Assembly: GCA_046349935.1 (NCBI GenBank)
Contig: JAXMBK010000005.1
Location: 62,001 to 126,000, forward strand
Source: CAIXSC01 sp046349935
GTDB lineage: Bacteria > Planctomycetota > Planctomycetia > Pirellulales > Pirellulaceae
Direction: 5' to 3'
DNA length: 64,000 nt
The notes under the pieces were generated by a model. The model ran no database searches. It saw only the letters and a list, made by a program, of their open reading frames with translations, and was not told where the DNA came from. The translations under genes and the position numbers were made by a program. Every line of letters starts with the position of its first letter. Position 1 is the first letter of the stretch. Positions 51,978 to 60,647 of the stretch are shown one piece after another.

Positions 51978-53515
51978 GTCAGGTTCGGCCTCCGAGTGTG
52001 CCAATCGGTGACGCGTTGGAAACGATGCGCGACTTGCAACAGCCGCTCTTCCTGGAAGGCGGGGCCCTGCAATTGAAGACCGATCGGCAAGCCTTCGGCC
52101 GTCATTCCGCACGGCAACGAAATGGCGGCGACCCCCGCCAGATTGGCCGTCACCGTGTAGAGATCCTCGAGATACATGGCGAGCGGATCATTGAGTTTTT
52201 CGCCCAAGCGGAACGCGGGCGCAGGGGTCGTCGGACCGATGACGACGTCGACGTCGCGGAACGCCGCATCATAGTCGCCGCGAATCATGCGACGCACCTG
52301 CAGCGCCTTTACGTAGTAGGCGTCGTAGTACCCCGCGCTCAAGGCATAAGTGCCCAGCATGATGCGCCGCTTCACTTCGGGGCCGAATCCTTCCGCTCGA
52401 GTTTGGCGGTACAGCCGTACCAAGGGCGAGTCGACTGCGTCGGCCGCCTGCTCTCCTCCGCGGGCCAGCGCCGCCGCTCGCTCCGCCGCCAATTCGGCCA
52501 GCATGGCCCGTTCGTCCGTGCGAAATCCATAGTGCACGCCGTCGTACCGCGCCAAATTGCTCGACGCCTCGCAGGGAGCGATGATGTAATAGGTCGCGAT
52601 CCCGTAGCGGCTGTGCGGAAGCGAAATCTCCTTCACCTTCGCCCCCAGCGACTCGTAAATCCGAATCGCCTCGCGGACCGCCGCTTCAATTTGCCCATCG
52701 AGCCCTTTGTCAAAGTGCTCCCGCACCAGTCCGAGCGTCAGGCCTTCCAACGGCTTATCGATCAGGTCCGAATAACGGGGAACGGGGACGTCGGCGGAGG
52801 TGCTGTCGAGCGGATCGTGGCCGGCGATCGCTTCGAGCAACAGGGCGACGTCTTCCGCGGTCCGCGCCAGCGGTCCGGCTTGATCCAAGCTGCTCGCGAA
52901 CGCAATCAGGCCGTAACGACTCACTCGGCCATAGGTCGGCTTGAGTCCCGTGATGCCGCACAACGCGGCAGGCTGGCGAATCGACCCGCCCGTGTCGGTG
53001 CCGATCGACCACGGGACCATCGACGCCGCGACGCAAGCCGCCGACCCGCCGCTGGAACCGCCCGGAGTCCGTTCGCGATCCCAAGGATTGCAAGTGCGCT
53101 GCAGGGCCGAATTCTCCGTCGACCCGCCCATCGCGAATTCGTCGAGATTCACTTTGCCGACGATGACTGCGTCGGCCGCTTTCAGTTTGGCGACGACCGT
53201 GGCGTCGTAGGGCGGCACGAATCGCTCGAGCATCTTCGATCCGCACGTCGTGGTTTGGCCCGCGGTGCAGAGGATGTCTTTGAGCGCGATGGGGATTCCG
53301 GCTAAGGGGCCGAGCGCTTCGCCCGCCATGCGCCGTCGATCGACTTCCGCGGCTTGGCGAAGTGCGCCCGCCGCATCCACGGCGAGAAACGCGCCGATTT
53401 GCGCGTCGTGTCGAGCAATGTGCTCCAGACAGGCTTGTGTCAATTCGACCGACGAGACGCGCTGCGCCTCGAGTTCTTTGCGCAGCTGAGCCGCCGATGC
53501 GTCGACCCAAGACAT
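51974..53515 (-). CDS. gatA: Asp/Glu-tRNA amidotransferase subunit A
   Basis: 513 residues from ATG 53515. Amidase signature with the catalytic triad Lys79 (PIALKDILC), cis-Ser154 (PGGSSGGSAACVAA) and Ser178 (GTDTGGSIRQPAA). Releases ammonia from glutamine for the transamidation of Glu-tRNAGln or Asp-tRNAAsn. Overlaps gatB by ATGA and follows gatC by 11 bp. Confidence 0.97.
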   Translation of the reverse strand: MSWVDASAAQLRKELEAQRVSSVELTQACLEHIARHDAQIGAFLAVDAAGALRQAAEVDRRRMAGEALGPLAGIPIALKDILCTAGQTTTCGSKMLERFVPPYDATVVAKLKAADAVIVGKVNLDEFAMGGSTENSALQRTCNPWDRERTPGGSSGGSAACVAASMVPWSIGTDTGGSIRQPAALCGITGLKPTYGRVSRYGLIAFASSLDQAGPLARTAEDVALLLEAIAGHDPLDSTSADVPVPRYSDLIDKPLEGLTLGLVREHFDKGLDGQIEAAVREAIRIYESLGAKVKEISLPHSRYGIATYYIIAPCEASSNLARYDGVHYGFRTDERAMLAELAAERAAALARGGEQAADAVDSPLVRLYRQTRAEGFGPEVKRRIMLGTYALSAGYYDAYYVKALQVRRMIRGDYDAAFRDVDVVIGPTTPAPAFRLGEKLNDPLAMYLEDLYTVTANLAGVAAISLPCGMTAEGLPIGLQLQGPAFQEERLLQVAHRFQRVTDWHTRRPNLT

Positions 53516-53526
53516 GGCGAACCCTT

Positions 53527-53817
53527 CTATTCCCCCAACACGGCGGGAACTCGATAGCACTCCTCGTCCCGCTTCGGCGCGTTGGACAACGCCAAGTCCC
53601 GGTCTAAGCTAGGACGCACCTCGTCATCCGCAAACACGTTCACGATCTCGAGCGCATGCGCCAGCGGCGCTACGCCCGTCGTGTCCAACTCGCGCAGCTG
53701 CTCCACGAACTGCACGATCTGACCCAGTTCCGAGGTAAGTCGATCGAGTTCGCTGTCGCTAAGGCGCAATCGCGCTAGCAACGCCACTTTCTCGACGTCG
53801 GTCCGCTGGAGACTCAT
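53527..53817 (-). CDS. gatC: Asp/Glu-tRNA amidotransferase subunit C
   Basis: 96 residues, ATG 53817. Typical GatC: VEKVALLARLRLSDSELDRL, LGQIVQFVEQLRELDTTGVA, VFADDEVRPSL and FRVPAVL-like end (YRVPAVLGE). Stabilises the GatA-GatB complex. First of the three gat genes and 11 bp after rpmB. Confidence 0.96.
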   Translation of the reverse strand: MSLQRTDVEKVALLARLRLSDSELDRLTSELGQIVQFVEQLRELDTTGVAPLAHALEIVNVFADDEVRPSLDRDLALSNAPKRDEECYRVPAVLGE

Positions 53818-53828
53818 GCGCGCGGGCG

Positions 53829-54143
53829 TTAGGCTTTGGCCGCAGTCTTGGCTGCCGCCTTGGCGCCGGTCTTCGCCTTCTCTTGCGGGCCAAGCTTAAA
53901 CGGCTTGTGCTTCACCGCTTTGCGAACGAATCCGCTGCGGAGGCAAGTCGTGCAGACCAGCATCGACTTGACGCTTCCGTTCGGAAGGCTCGCTTTGATC
54001 GATTGCAGATTCGGCTTGAACTGGCGACGGCTGATCCCCGTGACCTTCGTACCGACGCCACCCAGGTATTTCGCCTTACCGCGCGTTTCAACCTGGTTAC
54101 CTCTGGATGCGGTCTTGCCGCAGACTTCGCAAGCACGGGCCAT
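53829..54143 (-). CDS. rpmB: 50S ribosomal protein L28
   Basis: 104 residues from ATG 54143 (GAGGTTGATC upstream; the alternative in-frame start two codons earlier is less likely). MARACEVCGKTASRGNQV with the CxxC, RRQFKPNLQSIKA and the VCTTCLRSGFV second CxxC indicate a zinc-binding L28. An Ala/Lys tail (KTGAKAAAKTAAKA) is extra compared to most. It leads the gat operon; 54144-54366 must hold its promoter. Confidence 0.95.
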   Translation of the reverse strand: MARACEVCGKTASRGNQVETRGKAKYLGGVGTKVTGISRRQFKPNLQSIKASLPNGSVKSMLVCTTCLRSGFVRKAVKHKPFKLGPQEKAKTGAKAAAKTAAKA

Positions 54144-54366
54144 GATCAACCTCTTCGCGTAACGTTTCTCAATGAAGGAACCCCAAAGTATACCGATTCC
54201 GACTCTTGTCGCAATGGCGGCCTCTCGACTGGATTTCTTCCGCTATTCCGATTCAAATGTCCCCGTCCTCGCGGTGACGATTATGCGGCCCTTGCGGCGG
54301 CCGCCCAACCGGACCGACGAGGCGCCGCCCGCTTCCCGCCCTCCCGCCACCCCAGGGATCGCTTCG

Positions 54367-55725
54367 ATGTCGCTCGCCTTCGCCCCCTTCCTTGCGTTCA
54401 CGCTGCTCGCCGCTCCTCCCCTCCCCGCTCTGGAACCCGGGTCGTCGTTGACTCTCCGTGGTTCCATGACGCCGATCAAGGGCGAGGACTCCGGTCGCAA
54501 GGTGTTTGAGGTAAACGTGTTGCTTGCCAGCGGCGACGCTCGGCAAGCCGCCGTCTTCTGGACGCTCGACGAGCAAGGGCCGGGCGCCTGGAGCTGGCCG
54601 GATCGGTTGGGACGCGTGGATTTGGGACCGCAGTGGCGAACGGCCGCGGGGACGCCCCCGACGTTGCTGTACGACCGCGGCGACGGCAAAAGCCACGTTC
54701 CACTCGTCCTCCCGCTGCTAGCACCCGATGACGGACCGCTTGCCAAGGACGCCCGTTGGGAACTCGGGCGGCTCGAGCATCGCGTGGTCGGCGAAGAAAA
54801 AAGAGGGGACCGTGAGGCATGGCGCGTCGAAGCTAGGAACGCGTACGGCGTCAAGCGAACCTATTGGGTCGACAAGAATTCGCCGGTCGTCGTCGCGCTC
54901 CAAGAACGCGTTTTCATCGGGCAGGGCCAGGAATTTGAGCTGCAATGGGAGCTCGCCGCGAGTCGAGCGTTGTCGTCGGCCGACTTGACCGCCGCCGCGC
55001 GCGGTTTTGAATGGCTGCTCAAACTGCGACAGGACATGGGGCAGGAACCGCTCGATCAAGATGTCGCGTGGACTGACGCTCAGCTAGAAGTCCTCAAGGG
55101 ACGTCAAGCAGACCTCGGCAAGCTCAGCGATGCACCGGTCATCGGGCCGCTGGTCAAAGTGATTGAACAAGACCTCCGCTCGCAGAAAGGCCGTTCGGGC
55201 GCCGTGGCATCCTTGCGCGAAAAGTCGCTCGGACAGCCGGCGCCGGACGACTTAAAGCTCGAAGGACTCGCCGGCGCCAAACTCGATCGAGCCGCCCTGG
55301 CAGACAAAGTTACGGTGCTGCATTTCTGGGAATACCGCGACGCACCGCTCGAGGAGCCGTATGGCCAGACGGGATTTCTGGATTTCTTGTATCGACAGCG
55401 CGGCAAGAGCGGCGTGGCCGTTTACGGAGTCGCGGTGCACGAGCCAGCGGAGTCGGATCCTGCGGCGCGGCGGCGCGCCGGCCAATCGGCTGGGCGGCTC
55501 AAGGCCTTCATGAACCTGAGCTACCCGCTGTTGCTGGACGACGGTGCGACGTTGCGGAAGTTCGGCGATCCGCGAGTCGCCGGGGCCAAACTGCCGCTGT
55601 GGATCGTGATCGGCCCCGATGGCAAAGTCATCGAATTCCACTCAGGACACTATGAAGTGCACCGCGATCGAGGTCTCGAGTCGCTGGATGCAGCCGTTAC
55701 GAAGGCGGCGCAAAAGGGCTCGTGA
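54367..55725 (+). CDS. secreted thioredoxin/TlpA-like protein lacking active-site cysteines
   Basis: 452 residues from ATG 54367, chosen because it starts a signal peptide (FLAFTLLAAPPLPAL); the frame is open further upstream. The first 300 residues are beta-rich with no known domain (RTYWVDKNSPVVVALQERVF). Residues about 310-450 read as a TlpA-type thioredoxin fold: LADKVTVLHFWEYRDAPLEEP at the place of the WCxxC, then AVYGVAVHEPAESD, LNLSYPLLLDDGATLRKFG, LPLWIVIGPDGKVIEF. There are no cysteines at the active site, so it cannot do disulfide exchange. Its end overlaps the converging phosphatase gene by 29 bp. Confidence 0.82.
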   Translation: MSLAFAPFLAFTLLAAPPLPALEPGSSLTLRGSMTPIKGEDSGRKVFEVNVLLASGDARQAAVFWTLDEQGPGAWSWPDRLGRVDLGPQWRTAAGTPPTLLYDRGDGKSHVPLVLPLLAPDDGPLAKDARWELGRLEHRVVGEEKRGDREAWRVEARNAYGVKRTYWVDKNSPVVVALQERVFIGQGQEFELQWELAASRALSSADLTAAARGFEWLLKLRQDMGQEPLDQDVAWTDAQLEVLKGRQADLGKLSDAPVIGPLVKVIEQDLRSQKGRSGAVASLREKSLGQPAPDDLKLEGLAGAKLDRAALADKVTVLHFWEYRDAPLEEPYGQTGFLDFLYRQRGKSGVAVYGVAVHEPAESDPAARRRAGQSAGRLKAFMNLSYPLLLDDGATLRKFGDPRVAGAKLPLWIVIGPDGKVIEFHSGHYEVHRDRGLESLDAAVTKAAQKGS

Positions 55726-56497
55726 TCGCGAGCACCTGTTCGAGAATCACGCCGTTGGTGGCGATTCCCTCGCCGCCGCGAATCGTCGCTCGACCACGCC
55801 AATCAGTAAACGTTCCGCCTGCTTCGATAAGCACCGGGAGGATGGCGGCCGCGTCCCAAACGTTCATGATCGGGTCGACCATGAGTTCCGCGCGACCGGT
55901 CGCGACGAGCAAGTAGCCGTAGCCGTCGCCCCAAGTCCGAGTGACATAGGCGGCCGATTGAAGTTGGTCGAACGCCGTGCGAGCGCCGCGTTTGGCGAAC
56001 GAGTCGACCTGCGAAAGCACGAAGATTCCGTCCGCCAACGAGCGTCGTGAGACTCGCGCCGGCGTTGGCTGCGAATCGGCTTGGAAGTGAAACGCTCCGC
56101 TTCCCCGAGCCGCGTAAACGCCCTCGTCGAGCGCTGGGATGTAGATGACGCCGATGAGCGGTTCGCCGTCCCGCTCAACTCCGACCAGCGTGCTGTAGAG
56201 CGGCACGCCGCCGATGAACGATTTCGTCCCGTCGATCGGATCGAGTATCCAGCGAAAGCCCGAAGCGCCTGACTTTTCGCCAAGTTCTTCGCCGACGATG
56301 GCATCGTCGGGAAACCACTCCCCGAGCCGCTCGCGCATCAGCCGTTCCGCGTCGCGATCGGCGGCGGTGACGGGCGAGTCGTCCGCTTTGCGTTCCACCG
56401 CCAAATCGACTTTTTGGAAACGCGACAACGTGGATTTTCCGCCCTCTCGCGCTACTTGAATGGCGCGCTCGAGTCGGTGTTGCAGAGAGGCGTCCAA
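55697..56497 (-). CDS. inositol monophosphatase-family phosphatase (histidinol-phosphatase-like)
   Basis: 266 residues from TTG 56497, behind AAGGAG. Mg-dependent IMPase fold: GEELGE (metal Glu), WILDPIDGTKSFIGG (DPIDG signature), NVWDAAAILPVLIEAGG (WDxAA). The spacing and GTKSF with LIEAGG match the HisN group (histidinol-phosphatase) about as well as inositol monophosphatase proper. With hisI in the same window, a histidine role is plausible but not shown. Its last 29 bp overlap the converging gene at 54367. Confidence 0.88.
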   Translation of the reverse strand: MDASLQHRLERAIQVAREGGKSTLSRFQKVDLAVERKADDSPVTAADRDAERLMRERLGEWFPDDAIVGEELGEKSGASGFRWILDPIDGTKSFIGGVPLYSTLVGVERDGEPLIGVIYIPALDEGVYAARGSGAFHFQADSQPTPARVSRRSLADGIFVLSQVDSFAKRGARTAFDQLQSAAYVTRTWGDGYGYLLVATGRAELMVDPIMNVWDAAAILPVLIEAGGTFTDWRGRATIRGGEGIATNGVILEQVLAITSPFAPPS

Positions 56498-56554
56498 TGG
56501 AGGCTCCTTGGCGACGGTCAGGCTGATTTTTGTCGGCCCAGTTGGGCTACCGAG

Positions 56555-57790
56555 CTACTTGCCGATCGTCCAGATTTGGCCGAACGAATCGGTCAAGTAG
56601 ATCTCGCCGGCGGCGTCGGCGCCGAAGGAAATGATCGGCATGCCCGTGCTTTGCAAGGCATAGTTGGCGATGACTTTCTTCGCCTTCTCGTCGTACTTCA
56701 GCGCCCACACTTTGCCGCTCACGTAGTCCGCGTACAGGAAGCATCCGACCAGTTCGGGCCACTTCTTGCCGCGGTAGACTAGGCCGCCCGTAATCGATTT
56801 GCCAATGTCGTGGTGGTATTCCCAGATCGGCTCGATGAGGTCCGGGCGGGCGTCGGCGCCGCCCTTGAACTTGTGCATGGCTTCACGGAGTTTCCAGCCG
56901 TAGTTGCCGCCCTTTTCCACGATGTCAATTTCTTCCCACAGGTCTTGGCCCACGTCGGCCGCCCAGAGAAGGCCGGTTTGGGAGTCGAAGGACATGCCCC
57001 AGACGTTGCGGAAACCGTAGGCGAAGATCTCGGGACGCGCCTTGTCCTGGCCGACGAACGGGTTGTCCTTGGGAATCGCATACTTGCGGCCTTGGTCGTG
57101 ATGGTCGACGTCGATGCGCAGGATCGAGCCGAGCAGCGTCTCGAGGTTCTGGCCGTTGCCTTGCGGGTCGTCCTTGAAACCGCCGTCGCCCAGCGAAATG
57201 TAGAGGCAGCCGTCGGGGCCGAACGCGAGTCCCCCGCCGTTATGGTTCCAAAACGGCTGCGGCACGCGCATCAATTCTTCTTCCGACGCCGGGTCGGCCT
57301 TCGTCGGATCGCCCTTCACGGTGCGAAAACGCGAAATGACCGAAGTGTGCGGGGCGTCGCGCGTGGTGTAGTACAGGAAGAACTGGCCGTTCTCCTTGAA
57401 CTTGGGATGGAAAACGAAGCCGAGCAGCCCTTCTTCGTTCTCGTTGTCCTTGTACATCACCTTGTTTTCGAGGTCGAGGAACGTCGACAGCTGGCTTTCT
57501 TCGACCTGCGGTTTGTTGTCGAAGACTTGGATGACGCCCAGTTGCGACGCAACGTACAGGCGGTCGGCGCCGTCGCCGGCATGCGTGAGCACGATCGGGC
57601 GACGAAACCGCACGTTCGGAAACGCGCGCACTTGCTTCAGCGGCAACGGAGTGTCGGGCATGGGCTGGAGCGCCGGCTTATCTGGGGCTGGCTTATCTTG
57701 GGCCGGCTTATCTTGAGCGGGCGCCGGCGAGGCGAAAACGCCGCATAGCAGTGCCAGTGAACAGGCAATCGAGAACATCCATCGACCCAT
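56555..57790 (-). CDS. PQQ-dependent sugar dehydrogenase family protein (GSDH), secreted
   Basis: 411 residues from ATG 57790 (upstream AAGGA). Signal peptide MGRWMFSIACSLALLCGVFA, then a repeat DKPAQDKPAPDKPAL, then a six-bladed glucose/sorbosone dehydrogenase propeller: GLLGFVFHPKFKENGQFFLY, NHNGGGLAFGPDGCLYISLGD, RNVWGMSFDSQTGLLWAADV, and GGLVYRGKKWPELVGCFLYA. PQQ-binding histidine/arginine contacts are not certain. Probable periplasmic oxidoreductase for sugars or similar. Confidence 0.9.
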   Translation of the reverse strand: MGRWMFSIACSLALLCGVFASPAPAQDKPAQDKPAPDKPALQPMPDTPLPLKQVRAFPNVRFRRPIVLTHAGDGADRLYVASQLGVIQVFDNKPQVEESQLSTFLDLENKVMYKDNENEEGLLGFVFHPKFKENGQFFLYYTTRDAPHTSVISRFRTVKGDPTKADPASEEELMRVPQPFWNHNGGGLAFGPDGCLYISLGDGGFKDDPQGNGQNLETLLGSILRIDVDHHDQGRKYAIPKDNPFVGQDKARPEIFAYGFRNVWGMSFDSQTGLLWAADVGQDLWEEIDIVEKGGNYGWKLREAMHKFKGGADARPDLIEPIWEYHHDIGKSITGGLVYRGKKWPELVGCFLYADYVSGKVWALKYDEKAKKVIANYALQSTGMPIISFGADAAGEIYLTDSFGQIWTIGK

Positions 57791-57858
57791 GGCGGGTGGT
57801 CCTTGTCGAATAGGCGTCGGAGGTGAAACCGACAGAGGTATACCGTAGGCGAGCGCGC

Positions 57859-57893
57859 AAAAAAACCCCCGGCGTCGAGTTGGACGTCGGGGG
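57859..57893 (-). terminator. rho-independent terminator after the FKBP gene
   Basis: On the minus strand: CCCCCGACGTC, loop CAACTC, GACGCCGGGGG, then TTTTTTT. One wobble in an 11-bp stem. Located 53-87 bp past the FKBP stop. Confidence 0.88.
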
Positions 57894-57945
57894 CGAAGTG
57901 GACGTGAGCCGCAAAGCGCGGCGCGTCGAGCGTGCTTGGACGCAC

Positions 57946-58908
57946 TTACTTGATCTGACGCGGCAGCGTGCCTTGGCCGACCGGCGTGGCAGCGGCAGGC
58001 TTCGAGATTTCCAACAGTTCCAGATCGAACACCAGCAGGGCGTTGGGAGGAACGGGGCCGAAGCCTTCGGCGCCGTAGGCGAGTTCCGGGGGAACGTACA
58101 AACGCCACTTGTCGCCTGGCTTCATGAGCTGCAGGGCTTCGGTCCAACCAGCGATCGCGCTTGAGACCTCAATCACGACCGGTTCGTCGCCCTGCGTCGA
58201 ATCGAAGACCGTGCCATCGAGCAACGTGCCGTGATAGTTCGCCTTGATCGTGTCGGTCATCTTGGCGGTCGACGGACCTTTGCCGGCGGAAATCACTTCG
58301 TACTGCAGGCCGGTCGAGGTCGTCTTCACCGTCTTCTTCTTCTTGTTTTCCACCAAGAAGGCGGCCGTATCCTTCTTATTCTTTTCCGAGACCTGCTGGA
58401 ATCGTTCTTGCGCGCGTGCTTGCAGTTCCTTGTCGAAAGCTTCTGCGGCGGCGCGGAGCTGTTCCTCGGCGTATCGCGGCTTGGAGCCGGCGAATCCGTC
58501 CTTCAGGCCCAGGATGAGTTGATCGATGTTGATCGTCGTGCCTTCGGATTGAAAGCGACCCGCCATGTCGAGTCCGATGGCGTAGCTGGCGTAGTCGCGA
58601 GCGTTCGCCGCGGTCAAGCCGCCAGCGGCGGCGCCGGTGCGCGGGGCCGGCGCGGAGACGCCGGTGGTGGCTGCGCCGTTGGTTGCTGCGCCGTTGCGCG
58701 GAGCGGCGCCGGCGCCAGGCGCGGCAGTGCCGGGTGCACTAGGCCGTGCGCCCGAAGCGGCGGCGGGGCGAGTTCCCGACGTGCCGGCTGCGGGGGCGCT
58801 GCCAGGACGCGTCGCGGCGCCAGACGCGGGAGCGGGGAGTTTTGTTTGGGCCCAGAGCGTCGAGGCGCTCAAGCAAACACCTAGAGCCAGAAAACCATGC
58901 CACTTCAT
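57946..58908 (-). CDS. FKBP-type peptidyl-prolyl cis-trans isomerase, secreted
   Basis: 320 residues from ATG 58908 (AAAGGA upstream). Signal peptide (FLALGVCLSASTLWAQ), then about 80 residues of Ala/Pro/Gly-rich low-complexity sequence, an FkpA-like N-terminal dimerisation part (NARDYASYAIGLDMAGRFQS), a helical linker (RAQERFQQVSEKNKKDTAAF) and a C-terminal FKBP domain (DTIKANYHGTLLDGTVFDST, GWTEALQLMKPGDKWRLYVP). Speeds up prolyl bond turnover in periplasmic proteins. The terminator at 57859 follows. Confidence 0.94.
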   Translation of the reverse strand: MKWHGFLALGVCLSASTLWAQTKLPAPASGAATRPGSAPAAGTSGTRPAAASGARPSAPGTAAPGAGAAPRNGAATNGAATTGVSAPAPRTGAAAGGLTAANARDYASYAIGLDMAGRFQSEGTTINIDQLILGLKDGFAGSKPRYAEEQLRAAAEAFDKELQARAQERFQQVSEKNKKDTAAFLVENKKKKTVKTTSTGLQYEVISAGKGPSTAKMTDTIKANYHGTLLDGTVFDSTQGDEPVVIEVSSAIAGWTEALQLMKPGDKWRLYVPPELAYGAEGFGPVPPNALLVFDLELLEISKPAAATPVGQGTLPRQIK

Positions 58909-59115
58909 GCCGAATCCTTTCTTCACGAACCATGCGAAAAATCTGGGCGTTCCCGGGGGAGCATAGCGAAAGTCGGCGAACGTGGCGATGCCGTTTTTTT
59001 CCCGGGGTGATCGCATTTGAACCGACGACTCGACACCGGCAGTCGTCGTGGATCGCTCCGCGATCCAACGTCCGATCACAGCGCGATCTGCGGCGGCGGG
59101 AAGCTTTTCCAGAAA

Positions 59116-59137
59116 ACAGGCTGGAAGCCTGTCCTAC
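59116..59137. repeat. REP-like palindrome, copy 5, overlapping the propeller-gene stop
   Basis: ACAGGCTGGAAGCCTGT then CCTAC. Read on the minus strand it supplies TAG at 59136-59134, the stop codon of the gene at 59134. Confidence 0.9.
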
Positions 59138-60471
59138 GGGCTGTTGTTGGTGCGGACGAAATACAGTCCTTCGCTGCTGCGCAACAGGAGCCCGTGGTTA
59201 TAGACGGCGGGCGTGGCTTGATGAATGCCGGCCGCTTGTCCCGTTCCCATCACCTGATACTCGCGTCCCGCCTTGACCACGGTCGTCGTCCCATCGCGGT
59301 CAACAAAGTACACGTGGTTCCCGACGGCGATTGGACTCGCATGGAAGCTGCCGCCGACGCGCTGTTGCCAAAGCTTGGCGCCTGTCTTCGCATCGAGACA
59401 GGCGAGGACTCCCGAAAGCGAGGCGAGGTAGATTTGCTCGTCGACGGCCAGCGGCGACGACAACTCCGGGACCTGGCGGTCGTAGATCCAGGCCACATGC
59501 GAATCGGTGACGTCTCCGGTGCCGCCCGTGCGAACCGCCCACAATTGCGGTTTGGGATAGCCGGTGCACGCAAACAGCAGCCCGTCGCGATAACCAGGCA
59601 TCGGGACGATCGAATAGCCTGTCCCGAAGTTGACTTTCCATTTCTCGCGACCTGTCAGCGGATCGTAAGCAACCAGCCACTGGGCGCCGACCGAAACGAG
59701 CGATTCGCCGTCGCCGTCCGGGACGACGATCGGCGTCGAGAAGGCGCGGCGGTGCATTTCGTCGCTCGCTTCGATGGGGGGGCGAGCCGTTTTCCAGAGC
59801 TCCTTGCCCGTGTGCACGTCGAGCGCGACGACAAACTGCTTGTCGCGCCCATCGCAGGCCAAGAACAGTCGCTCGCGCCACACGATCGGGGAACTTCCCG
59901 GCCCCGTCGCGTCATCCACCGCGAGACGCTGCTGCCAGGCGATTTCTCCCGTTTGCCAGCGGATTGCCGCCGTGCCGAGCGCGCCGAAGTGGCAATAAAG
60001 CTGCCGATCATCGGCCGCAGGCGTCGGCGAGGCGTAGTGGTTCCAGACATGGATCGCCGGCGGGCTGTCGTGCGCAAAGAGGCGGATTCGACGAAGCACT
60101 CGGCCTGATTTTCCGTCCAGTTCGAGGGCAAACAGAGCGACCGATTGATGCACTTGGAAGTCGTCCAAAGGGAACTCGGCGTCCTGCGCTCGCTGCCTGA
60201 GCTGCTCGGTGGTCAACGCCGTCGTCTCCGCCGTGGTGAGCCAAATGCGGTCGCCGATGACGACGGGAGAAGAGCATCCTGAACCGGGCAGCGGCGTGCT
60301 CCAGACCAGGTTGCGAAATGCATTCCAAGTCGCGGGCGCCTGAGCTTCGTTGGCACGACCGAGCCCGCCTGGACCGCGAAACTGCGTCCAGTCGGCCGCC
60401 GGCGACTCGCCGACCAGCGATGCGGCGCAAAACAAGAACGCCGCCGCCCGCGGAATTCCCCGCCTGGGCAT
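59134..60471 (-). CDS. secreted PQQ-like beta-propeller (BamB-like) protein
   Basis: 445 residues, ATG 60471. Signal peptide (AAAFLFCAASLVGESPAA) and then WTQFRGPGGLGR, a common start of exported planctomycete propeller proteins. Repeats of the PQQ-like/YncE kind: LDGKSGRVLRRIRLF, DVHTGKELWKTARPP, DPLTGREKWKVNFG, DAKTGAKLWQQRVGG. Likely 7-8 blades. No catalytic residues identified. Same repeat class as BamB, but the context does not link it to outer-membrane assembly. Stop codon lies in a REP-like element. Confidence 0.88.
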   Translation of the reverse strand: MPRRGIPRAAAFLFCAASLVGESPAADWTQFRGPGGLGRANEAQAPATWNAFRNLVWSTPLPGSGCSSPVVIGDRIWLTTAETTALTTEQLRQRAQDAEFPLDDFQVHQSVALFALELDGKSGRVLRRIRLFAHDSPPAIHVWNHYASPTPAADDRQLYCHFGALGTAAIRWQTGEIAWQQRLAVDDATGPGSSPIVWRERLFLACDGRDKQFVVALDVHTGKELWKTARPPIEASDEMHRRAFSTPIVVPDGDGESLVSVGAQWLVAYDPLTGREKWKVNFGTGYSIVPMPGYRDGLLFACTGYPKPQLWAVRTGGTGDVTDSHVAWIYDRQVPELSSPLAVDEQIYLASLSGVLACLDAKTGAKLWQQRVGGSFHASPIAVGNHVYFVDRDGTTTVVKAGREYQVMGTGQAAGIHQATPAVYNHGLLLRSSEGLYFVRTNNSP

Positions 60472-60647
60472 CCCGATACCCCCCTTCGCTTGCGCGCCGC
60501 CAAACTACACGCACGGCGACGACGCCACAGCGCCGCCGCTCGCTATGACGATTATCGACGAAGCGGGGAGGCGACCTAGGAGGGGCGAGGCGGCGAGGGG
60601 CTTTACAATTCAGACAGCTAACCGTTGAGTCAGCGAACAGCTCCCAG

